A DNA stretch of 64,000 bases from SG8-30 sp963695085 (GCA_963695085.1 CAVOFV010000005.1:186001-250000); one strand, 5' to 3'; shown: positions 1 through 8,108, numbered from the stretch's first letter. Notes: a model not told the origin generated them from the letters alone. A program made the numbers and translations.

Positions 1-1
1 C

Positions 2-451
2 GTCGAGATCGACATCAGCAAGCTGGAACCGGGTGCGCTGCTCAAGGTCGAGTGGCGCGGCAAGCCGGTCTACGTCGTGCGCCGTACGCCGCAGATGGTC
101 GAGAGCCTCGCCGGCCTGGACGGCGTGCTGGCCGACCCGGCCTCCAGGGCCTCGGACCAGCCGGACTATGCGCAGAATCCCGTGCGCGCGGTCCGCCCGG
201 AATTCCTGATCGTGCTCGGCGTCTGCACGCACCTCGGCTGCGCGCCGCTGAGCCGCTTCACGCCCGGCGACGCGGAACTGGGCGCGGACTGGCCGGGCGG
301 TTTCTACTGCCCGTGCCACGGCTCGAGGTTCGACATGGCTGGGCGCGTCTACAAGGACGTGCCGGCGCCGACCAACCTGGCGATTCCGCCGTACGCATTC
401 ACCGACGACAACCACATCCTGGTCGGGCAAGACCAGTCGAGGGCTGTGTAA
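2..451 (+). CDS. petA: Ubiquinol-cytochrome c reductase Rieske iron-sulfur subunit (5' partial)
   Basis: C-terminal 149 residues of the Rieske subunit of the bc1 complex, which carries a 2Fe-2S cluster and passes electrons from ubiquinol to cytochrome c1 on the periplasmic face. Both cluster-binding motifs are present, CTHLGC (about 221-240) and CPCHGS (about 308-327), each giving one Cys and one His ligand plus the disulfide cysteines. The N-terminal membrane anchor and twin-arginine signal lie outside the window. The TAA stop shares one base with the ATG of petB, as expected for a petABC operon. Confidence 0.95.
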   Translation, partial: VEIDISKLEPGALLKVEWRGKPVYVVRRTPQMVESLAGLDGVLADPASRASDQPDYAQNPVRAVRPEFLIVLGVCTHLGCAPLSRFTPGDAELGADWPGGFYCPCHGSRFDMAGRVYKDVPAPTNLAIPPYAFTDDNHILVGQDQSRAV

Positions 452-1722
452 TGGCGAACGGAGCTCAGGGCGCCGGCGGTGGCGGCCGCATGACGGCGCT
501 GGTCGCCTGGATCGACGAGCGCTTTCCGCTCACCGAGCTGTGGAACGAACACATCGCGCAGTACTACGCGCCGAAGAACTTCAACTTCTGGTACTACTTC
601 GGTTCGCTGGCGCTGTTCGTGCTGGTGATGCAGATCGTCACCGGCATCTTCCTGACGATGAACTACAAGCCGTCCGCGGCCGAGGCATTCGCGTCGGTCG
701 AGTACATCATGCGCGACGTGGAGTGGGGCTGGCTGCTGCGCTACCTGCACTCGACCGGTGCGTCCGCGTTCTTCGTGCTGGTGTACCTGCACATGTTCCG
801 CGCCATGCTGTACGGCTCGTACCGCAAGCCGCGCGAACTGCTGTGGATCTTCGGCATGTTCATCTACCTGTGCCTGATGGGCGAGGCGTTCTTCGGCTAC
901 CTGCTGCCGTGGGGCAACATGTCCTACTGGGGCGCGCAGGTGATCGTCTCGCTGTTCGGCACGCTGCCGGTGATCGGCGGCGGACTCGTCGAGTGGATCC
1001 GCGGCGATTTCTACATCTCGGACATCACGCTCAACCGCTTCTTCGCCCTGCACGTCATCGCGCTGCCGCTGGTGCTCGTGTTCCTCGTGCTGGCGCACAT
1101 CCTGGCGCTGCACGAGGTCGGCTCCAACAATCCGGACGGCATCGAGATCGCGGACCGCAAGGGCCCCGACGGCGTGCCGCTGGACGGCATCCCGTTCCAC
1201 CCGTACTACACGGTCAAGGACATCATGGGGCTGGCGTTTTTCCTGATCCTGTTCTGCGCCGTCGTGTTCTTCGCCCCAGGCTTCGGCGGGTTGTTCCTCG
1301 AAGCGCCGAACTTCGAGCCCGCCAACCCGCTGCAGACGCCCGAGCACATCGCACCGATCTGGTACTTCACGCCGTTCTACGCGATGTTGCGCGCGGTGCC
1401 GGCCTTCTTCGGCACGCAGGTCTGGGGCGTGCTGGTGATGGGCGGCGCCATCGTGCTGCTGTTCTTCCTGCCGTGGCTCGACCGGTCGCCGGTCAAGTCG
1501 ATCCGCTACCGCGGCCCGGTCTACAAGATTGCGCTGACGCTGTTCGCCGTGTGGTTCGTCGTGCTCGGCTACTGCGGGTTCATGCCGGCGGTGCAGCCGT
1601 ACAAGACGCTGTCGGTGGTCGGCACCATCTACTACTTCGCGTTCTTCCTGCTGATGCCCTGGTACACGCGCATCGACAGCCACAAGCCGGAGCCGTCGAG
1701 GGTCACCTATCATGCTCACTAG
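451..1722 (+). CDS. petB: Cytochrome b subunit of the bc1 complex
   Basis: Membrane subunit (423 aa) holding hemes bL and bH and the Qo and Qi quinone sites. I chose the ATG that overlaps the petA stop; a second ATG at 490 would remove 13 residues. Visible features are paired heme-ligand histidines in two helices (one pair around residues 95-110, the other around residues 196-215), and the Qo motif in its proteobacterial form, PIWYF, followed by TPFYAMLRA. About eight hydrophobic helices can be counted. The stop codon lies inside the start of petC, so the three genes should be co-translated. The reading frame is intact, in contrast to petC. Confidence 0.96.
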   Translation: MANGAQGAGGGGRMTALVAWIDERFPLTELWNEHIAQYYAPKNFNFWYYFGSLALFVLVMQIVTGIFLTMNYKPSAAEAFASVEYIMRDVEWGWLLRYLHSTGASAFFVLVYLHMFRAMLYGSYRKPRELLWIFGMFIYLCLMGEAFFGYLLPWGNMSYWGAQVIVSLFGTLPVIGGGLVEWIRGDFYISDITLNRFFALHVIALPLVLVFLVLAHILALHEVGSNNPDGIEIADRKGPDGVPLDGIPFHPYYTVKDIMGLAFFLILFCAVVFFAPGFGGLFLEAPNFEPANPLQTPEHIAPIWYFTPFYAMLRAVPAFFGTQVWGVLVMGGAIVLLFFLPWLDRSPVKSIRYRGPVYKIALTLFAVWFVVLGYCGFMPAVQPYKTLSVVGTIYYFAFFLLMPWYTRIDSHKPEPSRVTYHAH

Positions 1723-2445
1723 GTCTCTGCTGCTCGTCGCGGCGTTGCTGCCGACAGCGGTACCGGCGGCGTCCGGCGTGCCGCTCGAGCACGCCGGCAA
1801 CGACGTCCACGACGTCGCGTCGCTGCAGCGCGGCGCGCGCAACTTCGTCAACTACTGCCTCGGCTGCCATTCCGCGGAGTTCGTGCGCTAGAACCGAGTC
1901 GCGGCCGACCTCGGCATCGAGGAGGCAGACCTGCGCGCGACCTGATGTTCACCGGCGGCAAGCCGCATGACGTCATCCGGAGCGCGATGCCGCCGGCGCA
2001 GGCGGCTGCCTGGTTCGGCCATGCGCCGCCCGACCTGTCGCTGATCGCGCGCAGCCGCGGCACCGACTACGTCTTCACGTACCTGAAGTCGTTCTACGCC
2101 GACCCGGCGCGGCCGAACGGCATCAACAACCGCGTGCTGGCCAATACGGCGATGCCGCACGTGCTGTGGCCATTGCAGGGACTGGCGCAGCCGAAGTACC
2201 GGCTGGTCACCGTCAGCGGGCGCACCGAGCAGCACCTGGTCGCGCTCGAGCCGGCCGCCGGCGGTGCACTGGACGCACAGCAGTTCGACGCGTTCGTGCG
2301 CGACACGGTCAATTTCCTGGACTACATGGGCGAGCCGGTCAAGGCCAAGCGCGAGTCGCTGGGCGTGTGGGTGATCCTGTTCCTGCTGGTGTTCTGGCTG
2401 ATCGCCTGGCTCCTGAAGAGGGAGTACTGGAAGGACGTGCGTTGA
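1712..2445 (+). pseudogene. petC: Cytochrome c1, disrupted by an in-frame stop and a frameshift
   Basis: The ATG overlaps the petB stop and opens a signal peptide (MLTRSLLLVAALLPTAVPA). The heme c site CLGCH follows. The frame then ends at TAG 1889-1891, where homologues have a tyrosine after SAEFVR; TAC to TAG is a single change. Read past that, the same frame gives NRVAADLGIEEADLRAT and hits TGA at 1943-1945. Homology resumes one frame back (MFTGGKPHDVI...), which implies one missing base near 1941, probably CCC reduced to CC. The downstream part is intact to 2445, with the heme-ligand region ANTAMPHVLW and a C-terminal membrane anchor. Both lesions fall within about 55 bases. Either this is a true pseudogene, which would disable bc1, or the consensus contains errors here. 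Confidence 0.85.
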
Positions 2446-2512
2446 CCTGCCGCGGGCGGCATCGACCGATCCGCCCCGTGCCGATGGCCGGCACGGCGCG
2501 GCAGCCGGGCCG

Positions 2513-2914
2513 ATGGCCGTGACACCGACCTCGAGGCGGCCGTACCTGGTACGCGCCATGCACGAGTGGATGACCGACAACGGCCAGACGCCGCACCTGG
2601 TCGTCGATGCGGCCGCTGCAGGCGCCGACGCGCTGGCTGACTACGTCAAGGATGGCCGGCTGATCCTCAATGTCAGCTGGCAGGCGACGCAGAACCTCAA
2701 GCTCGGCAACGACGCGATCGAGTTCTCCGCGCGCTTTGGCGGCGCGTCCCGCCAGGTGCGGATCCCCGCGCAGGCAGTGCTCGGCATCTACGCGCGCGAG
2801 ACCGGCCAGGGCATGCTGTTCCAGGAGCAGGAGGACGGCGACACGCCGCCCCCCGCGGCGCCCGACCCCGGACCGGAACCGCCCCGCAAGCCGAGGCTGC
2901 GCGTCGTCAAGTAA
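2513..2914 (+). CDS. sspB: ClpXP protease specificity-enhancing factor SspB
   Basis: Adaptor (133 aa) that delivers ssrA-tagged proteins from stalled ribosomes to ClpXP. The N-terminal substrate-binding fold begins TSRRPYLVRAMHEW and contains the family stretch LNVSWQAT. A flexible acidic, proline-rich linker follows from about residue 105, and the protein ends in the ClpX-docking peptide PRLRVVK. Length and architecture are normal for the family. It lies 67 bases after petC. The usual companion gene sspA, normally found between petC and sspB, is not in that gap. Confidence 0.94.
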   Translation: MAVTPTSRRPYLVRAMHEWMTDNGQTPHLVVDAAAAGADALADYVKDGRLILNVSWQATQNLKLGNDAIEFSARFGGASRQVRIPAQAVLGIYARETGQGMLFQEQEDGDTPPPAAPDPGPEPPRKPRLRVVK

Positions 2915-2920
2915 CGGCCG

Positions 2921-3292
2921 CTACAGGCTGAAGGCGTCGCGGATCAGCCCGCAGCGCAAGGCGCCCGCCACGCCGTCCACCTGCACCACGTCGAAGCGCG
3001 CCGGCAGCCGGGCCAGCTCCGGCCGCTGCAGCAGCAGCGCCTGCGCCGCCCGCACCATGCTCATGCGCTTGCGAGCGGTCAGGCTGGCGGCCGCGCCGCC
3101 GAACTCGTCGCTGGCGCGGTAACGCACCTCGACGAGGGCGAGCACGCGGCCCTCCAGCGCGACGATGTCGAGTTCGCCACGCCGGGCGCGGAAATTCCGC
3201 AGCACGACCTGGTAGCCGAGACGTTGCAGGTGCCCACAGGCGGCTGCTTCGGCCGCCCTGCCGATGGCGAGGTGGGCGGCCGGGCGGTTCAC
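2921..3292 (-). CDS. yraN: YraN family (UPF0102) putative endonuclease-fold protein
   Basis: Small protein (123 aa) of the YraN family, which has a restriction-endonuclease-like fold and no settled function. The core signature is visible: RAAEAAACGHLQRLGY, then NFRARRGELDIVA, then LALVEVRYR, which matches the E-D-ExK-like active site. I chose the GTG at 3290-3292 because it starts right before the conserved region and overlaps the TGA of lpoA, the usual lpoA-yraN coupling. It converges with sspB, leaving six bases between the two stops. Confidence 0.88.
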   Translation of the reverse strand: MNRPAAHLAIGRAAEAAACGHLQRLGYQVVLRNFRARRGELDIVALEGRVLALVEVRYRASDEFGGAAASLTARKRMSMVRAAQALLLQRPELARLPARFDVVQVDGVAGALRCGLIRDAFSL

Positions 3293-5112
3293 CGCGCTGG
3301 CATCCGCGCGTCGACTGGACGCGGCTCGCCCGCCGAGATCTGTGCGAAGTCGAGCTCGCGGCGTACGCGACCGTTGAGGTCGAGGACGAGCCGGCCGGTC
3401 AGGCCGGCGACCGGGGTCGCGAACGGCGCGCGCTGGCGACCGAGCTCGGCGACGATCGCAAAGGCGTCGTAGCCGAACGCGAACAGGCGGCTGCGCGACG
3501 GCGAGCGTCCCGGCCAGGTGCGATCGGCCTCTGCCCGCACGATGGCAACCGGGCTGCCGGCACCGGCCAGTACCCACGGCATGTCGGGGAAGAAGATGCC
3601 GTCCAGGTCCGAATTGCCGCGGCTGCCCGGCTCGAAGATGTCGGAGGTCGCGTAGACGGGCAGGCGCGTCGCATGGTTGAAACGCAGCTGCGTGCGGATC
3701 ATGCGGCCGGTGACCGGCTGCGCCGCGACAAAGATGAACTGCGCGTCGGGCCGGTAGATGGGCGCGCTGCGCCTGCCGGCGACAGGCGGTCCCGGCCGCA
3801 GGTCCAGCAGTTGCGTCAGGATGTCCTGGAAATCGGCAATGCCCGCGGGGTAGGCATGCTGGGCGAGCAGCGTGCCGCCGCCGCGCTGCAGTTCGTCGGC
3901 GAAGGCCAGCAGCACGCGCTGCCCCCAGTCCGTGGCGGGCGCCAGCGCGAGGCCAGCGGCCAGGCCGTCCGCCAGCGCGCGGCGCGCGGCCTGGCGCGCC
4001 TCGTCCTCCGGCGACAGTGCGAACTGGTAGAAACGGCGCGGCGCGATGGTTCCGTCCGGCAGGTAATTGAGCGCCAGCGTCGTCGCGCGCCCATCGGCCA
4101 TGCTGGCGAGGTTGGCGACTTCCTCACGGGTCAAGGGCCCGACGATGACCTGCGCGCCGTCGCCGACCGCGGCCAGGTAGGCGCTGGCGGTATCGCTGGC
4201 CGCGACGTCATGGACCTTGACGGTCGGCCGCATGCCCTGCGGTTGTTCGTAGTAGGCGGCGAGGAACCCATCGCGCACTGCCTGGCCCGCGACGGCCGCA
4301 CGCCCCGACAACGGCAGCAGCAAGCCGATCTGGGTCGTGTTCGGCAGTTGCGTCGCATACGTGTCGAGCAGTTCGCGCCACAGGGCGGCGTTGGCCGGAT
4401 GCGCCGGGTAGCGGGCGCGCCAGGCCTGCAGCCGGCCGGCGGTGCCCAGCGGGCTGGCCGCGGCGCTGGCGCGGATCTGGCCGAGCTCCAGCCAGCCCGC
4501 CAGCGTGGCGTCGGCGCCCGCCGGCAGCCGCGGCGCGCCGCCGCGCGCAGCCGCACTGGCGGCGCCCTCGACGATCATCCGCTGGTTCTCGAGACGATCC
4601 TCCGGCCCGTGCAACGACGCGCCGCGCGCCATGAGCACGCGTATCGCGTCGGCGCTACGGTCGAGCGCGAACAGGGCGCGGGCGCGGGTCGCCAGCAGGC
4701 TGACGTCCTCAGGAGCCGGCGCCCCGGCCAACAGTTCGAGCGCACGCTGTGGCTGGCCGCCGAGGATCGCCAGTTCCGCGGACAGCCGCGCCTGTTCATT
4801 GGCATCGCCCGGCGACAGCGGCGCTGTGAGGCGCACCAGCGCCCGCTCGGCCGCGACCGCATTGCCGGCCTGCAGCCAGGCGCGGCCGGCGGCGAGCCAC
4901 AGGGCGTTGGCCCGGGCGGGCGCCGCCTGTGCGGCGGCCTCTTCCCAGGCGCGCGCCGCGCCGGCATGGTCGCCGCGGCGGGTGAGCTGTTCGGCGCGTG
5001 CGTCGCCGCGGCCGCCGTCTGGTCGCAGCACGCCAAGCGGCTGGCAGGCCGCTATCGCCAGTGCCAGGCAGGACACGGCGGCGAGCCGCCGGAGGAGGCG
5101 AGAGACTTGCAT
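3289..5112 (-). CDS. lpoA: Penicillin-binding protein activator LpoA (LppC) lipoprotein
   Basis: Outer-membrane lipoprotein (607 aa) that reaches through the periplasm to activate the peptidoglycan synthase PBP1A. The signal peptide ends in the lipobox IAAC, with the lipid-carrying cysteine at residue 23. The N-terminal half is an alanine-rich helical repeat (TPR-like) domain. The C-terminal half is a periplasmic-binding-protein-like domain that opens with TTQIGLLLPLSGR. It is somewhat shorter than the 678 aa E. coli protein. The open frame extends far upstream to 6024, but that part is the antisense of rsmI, so the ATG before the signal peptide is the start. yraN is translationally coupled downstream. 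Confidence 0.9.
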   Translation of the reverse strand: MQVSRLLRRLAAVSCLALAIAACQPLGVLRPDGGRGDARAEQLTRRGDHAGAARAWEEAAAQAAPARANALWLAAGRAWLQAGNAVAAERALVRLTAPLSPGDANEQARLSAELAILGGQPQRALELLAGAPAPEDVSLLATRARALFALDRSADAIRVLMARGASLHGPEDRLENQRMIVEGAASAAARGGAPRLPAGADATLAGWLELGQIRASAAASPLGTAGRLQAWRARYPAHPANAALWRELLDTYATQLPNTTQIGLLLPLSGRAAVAGQAVRDGFLAAYYEQPQGMRPTVKVHDVAASDTASAYLAAVGDGAQVIVGPLTREEVANLASMADGRATTLALNYLPDGTIAPRRFYQFALSPEDEARQAARRALADGLAAGLALAPATDWGQRVLLAFADELQRGGGTLLAQHAYPAGIADFQDILTQLLDLRPGPPVAGRRSAPIYRPDAQFIFVAAQPVTGRMIRTQLRFNHATRLPVYATSDIFEPGSRGNSDLDGIFFPDMPWVLAGAGSPVAIVRAEADRTWPGRSPSRSRLFAFGYDAFAIVAELGRQRAPFATPVAGLTGRLVLDLNGRVRRELDFAQISAGEPRPVDARMPAR

Positions 5113-5166
5113 CACGGTACGCCGTTGGCGAGGATCATGGCGCCGCGCTACGCGGCCGAAGGCGAC

Positions 5167-5172
5167 ATTATA
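5167..5172 (-). promoter_or_regulatory. Putative -10 box for lpoA
   Basis: A perfect TATAAT on the minus strand lies in the gap between the divergent lpoA and rsmI starts, about 55 bases before the lpoA ATG. No good -35 hexamer sits 16-18 bases upstream, so the assignment rests on the -10 match and on position. Confidence 0.4.
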
Positions 5173-6015
5173 GTGACCGTGGCAGGCAAGCTTTACATCG
5201 TCGCCACTCCGATCGGCAATCTCGGGGACCTTTCGGCCCGGGCCCGGGAAGTGCTGGCGGGGGTGGCCATCGTGGCGGCGGAGGACACGCGGCATACCGG
5301 GCGGATGCTGAGCGGCCTCGGCATCAAGCGCCCGCTGCTGTCGCTGCACGAGCACAACGAGCGTCAGCGGACGCTGCAGCTGCTGGCGCGCCTGCGCGCC
5401 GGCGAGTCGGTGGCGCTGGTCAGCGATGCCGGTACGCCGCTGGTCAGCGATCCCGGTTTCCAGCTGGTGCGCGCCGCGGTCGAGGCGGGCATCGAGGTGT
5501 GCGCGGTGCCGGGCCCCTGCGCCGCGCTGGCGGCGCTGTCGGTCGCGGGCCTGCCGACCGACCGTTTTGCCTTCGAGGGATTCCTGCCGGCGCGCGCGGC
5601 GGCGCGCCGGCAGCGGCTGGCAAGCCTCGCCCACGATCCGCGCACCTTGATGTTCTACGAGGCGCCGCAGCGTATCGCGGCGGCGCTTGCCGACATGGCG
5701 GCGGTGTTCGGCGCACAGCGCAGCGGCGCCGTCGCGCGCGAGTTGACCAAGCTGCACGAGACCGTCTATCACGGCACGCTCGGCGAGCTCGCGGCGCGCG
5801 CGGCGGTCGACCGGGACATGTCGCGCGGCGAACTGGTGTGCGTGGTGCAGGGGGCGGCCGAGGCCGCGCCCGATGACGGGCGGCAACTCGACCGCGTGCT
5901 GTCCGTACTGCTCAAGTCGCTGTCCCCCTCGCAGGCCGCGGCGGCGGCGGCAGAGCTCACGGGCCTGCGCCGCAACGACTGCTACGCGCGCGCCCTGGCA
6001 CTGCACCGCGCCTGA
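5173..6015 (+). CDS. rsmI: 16S rRNA (cytidine(1402)-2'-O)-methyltransferase RsmI
   Basis: SAM-dependent methyltransferase (280 aa) of the tetrapyrrole methylase fold that 2'-O-methylates C1402 in the decoding centre of 16S rRNA. The N-terminal signature LYIVATPIGNLGDLSARA, the motif AAEDTRHTGR and the SAM loop ALVSDAGTPLVSDPG are all present. I chose the GTG at 5173 (reading VTVAGKLY), which matches the usual N-terminus; an ATG at 5137 would add 12 residues and run closer to lpoA. The gene is divergent from lpoA and is followed by rnpB, a neighbourhood common in Gammaproteobacteria. Confidence 0.93.
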   Translation: MTVAGKLYIVATPIGNLGDLSARAREVLAGVAIVAAEDTRHTGRMLSGLGIKRPLLSLHEHNERQRTLQLLARLRAGESVALVSDAGTPLVSDPGFQLVRAAVEAGIEVCAVPGPCAALAALSVAGLPTDRFAFEGFLPARAAARRQRLASLAHDPRTLMFYEAPQRIAAALADMAAVFGAQRSGAVARELTKLHETVYHGTLGELAARAAVDRDMSRGELVCVVQGAAEAAPDDGRQLDRVLSVLLKSLSPSQAAAAAAELTGLRRNDCYARALALHRA

Positions 6016-6029
6016 GCATTCCACGCAGC

Positions 6030-6058
6030 TTGCAAGCCGTGCGCCGAGCCCCTATGTT
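6030..6058 (+). promoter_or_regulatory. Promoter of rnpB
   Basis: TTGCAA (6030-6035), a 17-base spacer and TATGTT (6053-6058) form a good housekeeping promoter. The expected start of transcription, seven bases further on, coincides with the 5' end of RNase P RNA deduced from its terminal pairing. Confidence 0.7.
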
Positions 6059-6064
6059 GACGGC

Positions 6065-6436
6065 GGGAGTCGGCCAGGCAGCCGCTGTTTTCCTGTGGAA
6101 AGCAGAGGAAAGTCCGGGCTCCACAGGGCAAGGTGCCAGGTAATACCTGGGGGGCGTGAGCCCACGGAAAGTGCAACAGAAAGCAAACCGCCTAAGCGCG
6201 CGTTCATCGCGCGACGGCAAGGGTGAAACGGTGCGGTAAGAGCGCACCGCGCCAGCGGCAACGCTGGTGGCACGGCAAACCCCGCCTGGAGCAAGGCCAA
6301 ATAGGGAAGTACGCAGCCTCACGGCTGCAGGGCGCGGCCCGCGTCAGCTTCCGGGTAGGCTGCTTGAGGTGCACGGCGACGTGCATCCCAGAGGAATGGT
6401 TGCCCACGACAGAACCCGGCTTACCGGCCGACTCCC
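6065..6436 (+). ncRNA. rnpB: RNase P RNA, bacterial class A
   Basis: Catalytic RNA of RNase P (about 372 nt), which cleaves 5' leaders from tRNA precursors. The ends pair perfectly (GGGAGTCGGCC at 6065 with GGCCGACTCCC at 6426), forming helix P1. The conserved cores are present: GAGGAAAGTCCGGGCTCC, CAGAAAGCAAACCGCC, GGTGCGGTAAGAGCGCACC, GGCACGGCAAACCCC near the loop that contacts the tRNA 3' end, and AGAGGAATGGTTGCCCACGA with ACAGAACCCGGCTTA. The order matches class A molecules. No protein frame across it is credible. A dedicated promoter precedes it. Confidence 0.97.
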
Positions 6437-6601
6437 ACTTTCTGCGGCCGCCACGAGCGCCGCAAAACTCCCTGGTTATAAGAAGTCGCACGAAGTAGTA
6501 TTCGTAAGCACCTGATTTTTGTGCCGACTCTTAGTGTAATTTTCGCTTGAGCCTTCTGTCATAAGTTACTGAACCGGCACAATTTTTATTCGAGAAACCC
6601 G
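6437..6601. other. AT-richer spacer between rnpB and the dcw promoter
   Basis: About 165 bases with clearly lower GC than the surroundings. It contains a weak inverted repeat (GTGCCG near 6520 against CGGCAC near 6580) with a loop of over 50 bases. I see no gene, and no hairpin with a T-run that would end rnpB convincingly. Confidence 0.5.
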
Positions 6602-6630
6602 TTGACCCCCGGCATCCCGCTGCCTATAGT
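6602..6630 (+). promoter_or_regulatory. Pmra: main promoter of the dcw cluster
   Basis: TTGACC (6602-6607), a 17-base spacer and TATAGT (6625-6630) form a near-consensus promoter about 50 bases before mraZ. The -10 box overlaps the first of the MraZ repeats, so a bound MraZ oligomer should block polymerase. The rest of the dcw cluster has few gaps where another promoter could sit. Confidence 0.75.
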
Positions 6631-6663
6631 GGCGCGAAGTGGGAAAAAGTGGGAGGGAATGGG
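6629..6663 (+). promoter_or_regulatory. MraZ operator: phased GTGGG repeats
   Basis: Pentamers recur every ten bases: GTGGC (6629-6633), GTGGG (6639-6643), GTGGG (6649-6653) and ATGGG (6659-6663), each followed by five bases. MraZ is known to bind tandem GTGGG-type repeats in front of its own gene and to autoregulate. The last repeat ends 20 bases before the mraZ start. Confidence 0.8.
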
Positions 6664-6683
6664 GCGCAAGCCCATTCTAAAGC

Positions 6684-7136
6684 GTGTTTCGCGGAGCAAA
6701 CAAAGTCACCCTCGATGCGAAAGGCCGGATGGTCATGCCGACCCGGTATCGCGAGCGCCTGCAAGAGCGCTGTCAGGGTCAACTCATCGTCACGGTCGAT
6801 CGCGACCAGTGCCTGATGCTCTACCCGCTGCCCGACTGGGAAGAAATCGAGCGCAAGCTGATGCGCCTGCCGACGCTCAACGACAAGGCGCGGCGCCTGC
6901 AGCGGCTGATGGTCGGCCACGCCTCGGACGTCGAACTCGACGGTCATGGCCGCCTGCTGCTGCCACCGAAGCTGCGCGAGTTCGCGCACCTCGAGCGCAA
7001 CGCGATCCTGATCGGCCAGGGCACCCGCTTCGAATTGTGGGATGAGCAGCGCTGGGACGAGCGCCGCGACGAGTGGCTCAACGCCGAGGATCCGGACGAC
7101 ATCCTGCCGCCCGAACTCGGCTCGCTGTCGTTGTAA
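6684..7136 (+). CDS. mraZ: Transcriptional regulator MraZ
   Basis: Regulator (150 aa) that forms a ring-shaped oligomer and represses its own dcw promoter. It consists of two SpoVT/AbrB-like swapped-hairpin domains, with the repeated signature DAKGRMVMPTRYR near residue 11 and DGHGRLLLPPKLRE near residue 86. The start is a GTG that gives the standard N-terminus (M)FRGANKVTLDAKGR. The length matches the family. It is the first gene of the cluster and sits directly behind the phased GTGGG operator. Confidence 0.95.
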   Translation: MFRGANKVTLDAKGRMVMPTRYRERLQERCQGQLIVTVDRDQCLMLYPLPDWEEIERKLMRLPTLNDKARRLQRLMVGHASDVELDGHGRLLLPPKLREFAHLERNAILIGQGTRFELWDEQRWDERRDEWLNAEDPDDILPPELGSLSL

Positions 7137-7148
7137 GTCGCGTACGCC

Positions 7149-8108
7149 GTGGCCGGCGCTGCGGACGGGGTTGCCGGGGCTGTCGAAGAACACGCGCCGG
7201 TCATGCTGGAGGAGGCGCTCCGGGCGCTCGCGCCGCGCGACGACGGCTCTTATGTCGACGCGACATTCGGGCGGGGAGGCCACTCGCGGGCACTGCTCCA
7301 GCGATTGGGAAAAAAGGGGACCCTGCTTGCCATCGACCGTGACCCGCAGGCGATTGCCGCAGCGAGGGACAGCCTCGGCGCCGACCCGCGCGTCACCGTC
7401 GTACACGCGTCGTTCTCCCGGCTCGACGAGCTGGTCGCCGCCACCGGCCGGCCGGCCGACGGAATCCTGCTGGACCTCGGCGTGTCATCGCCGCAACTGG
7501 ACGACGCCGCGCGCGGCTTCAGCTTCATGCGCGACGGGCCGCTCGACATGCGCATGGATCCCGGCAGCGGCGACAGCGCGGCCGCGTGGCTCGCGCGTGC
7601 CGACGAACGCGAGATCGCCGCGGTGATCTGGCGCTACGGGGAAGACCGCCACGGCCGCCGCATCGCGCGTGCAGTGGTCGCCGCGCGTGACGAGGCGCCG
7701 ATCACGACCACCGGCCAGCTGGCCGGCATCGTCGCGCGCGCCGTGCCGGGGCGCGAGCCGGGCAAGCACCCGGCGACGCGCACTTTCCAGGCGCTGCGCA
7801 TACACGTGAACCGCGAGCTCGAGGAGCTGGAAAGCGCGCTGCCGCGGGCCGTGACTGCACTCGCGCCGGGCGGTCGCATCGTGGTGATCAGCTTTCATTC
7901 GCTGGAGGACCGGCTCGTGAAGCGCTTCCTGCGCCGCGAGTCGCAGGACGATCCGGCCTGGGCCGGGTTGCCGCAGGTTCCGCCGGCCGCGCGCGCGACA
8001 TTGCGCCTGGTCGGCCGTGCCGTGTTCCCGACGGCCGAGGAAAAAGCGCGCAATCCGCGCGCGCGCAGCGCCGTGCTGCGCGCGGCCGAGCGGCAGGTGA
8101 GCGCATGA
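7149..8108 (+). CDS. rsmH: 16S rRNA (cytosine(1402)-N4)-methyltransferase RsmH
   Basis: SAM-dependent enzyme (319 aa, formerly MraW) that N4-methylates C1402 of 16S rRNA, the same base modified by RsmI upstream in this window. Motifs seen are HAPVMLEEAL, the SAM site DATFGRGGHS near residue 38, ILLDLGVSSPQLD, and the C-terminal VISFHSLEDRLVK. The GTG start at 7149 keeps the conserved HAPVML segment; the next ATG (7204) would cut into it. Its stop overlaps the ftsL ATG. Confidence 0.95.
   Translation: MAGAADGVAGAVEEHAPVMLEEALRALAPRDDGSYVDATFGRGGHSRALLQRLGKKGTLLAIDRDPQAIAAARDSLGADPRVTVVHASFSRLDELVAATGRPADGILLDLGVSSPQLDDAARGFSFMRDGPLDMRMDPGSGDSAAAWLARADEREIAAVIWRYGEDRHGRRIARAVVAARDEAPITTTGQLAGIVARAVPGREPGKHPATRTFQALRIHVNRELEELESALPRAVTALAPGGRIVVISFHSLEDRLVKRFLRRESQDDPAWAGLPQVPPAARATLRLVGRAVFPTAEEKARNPRARSAVLRAAERQVSA

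Noticed and set aside
1889..1945. Programmed readthrough or frameshifting in petC
   Set aside because: I see no slippery heptamer or stimulatory hairpin, and it would need two separate recoding events. Mutation or sequence error is simpler.
5113..6024. N-terminal extension of lpoA by about 300 codons
   Set aside because: The lipoprotein signal sits at 5112, and the extension is antisense to rsmI.
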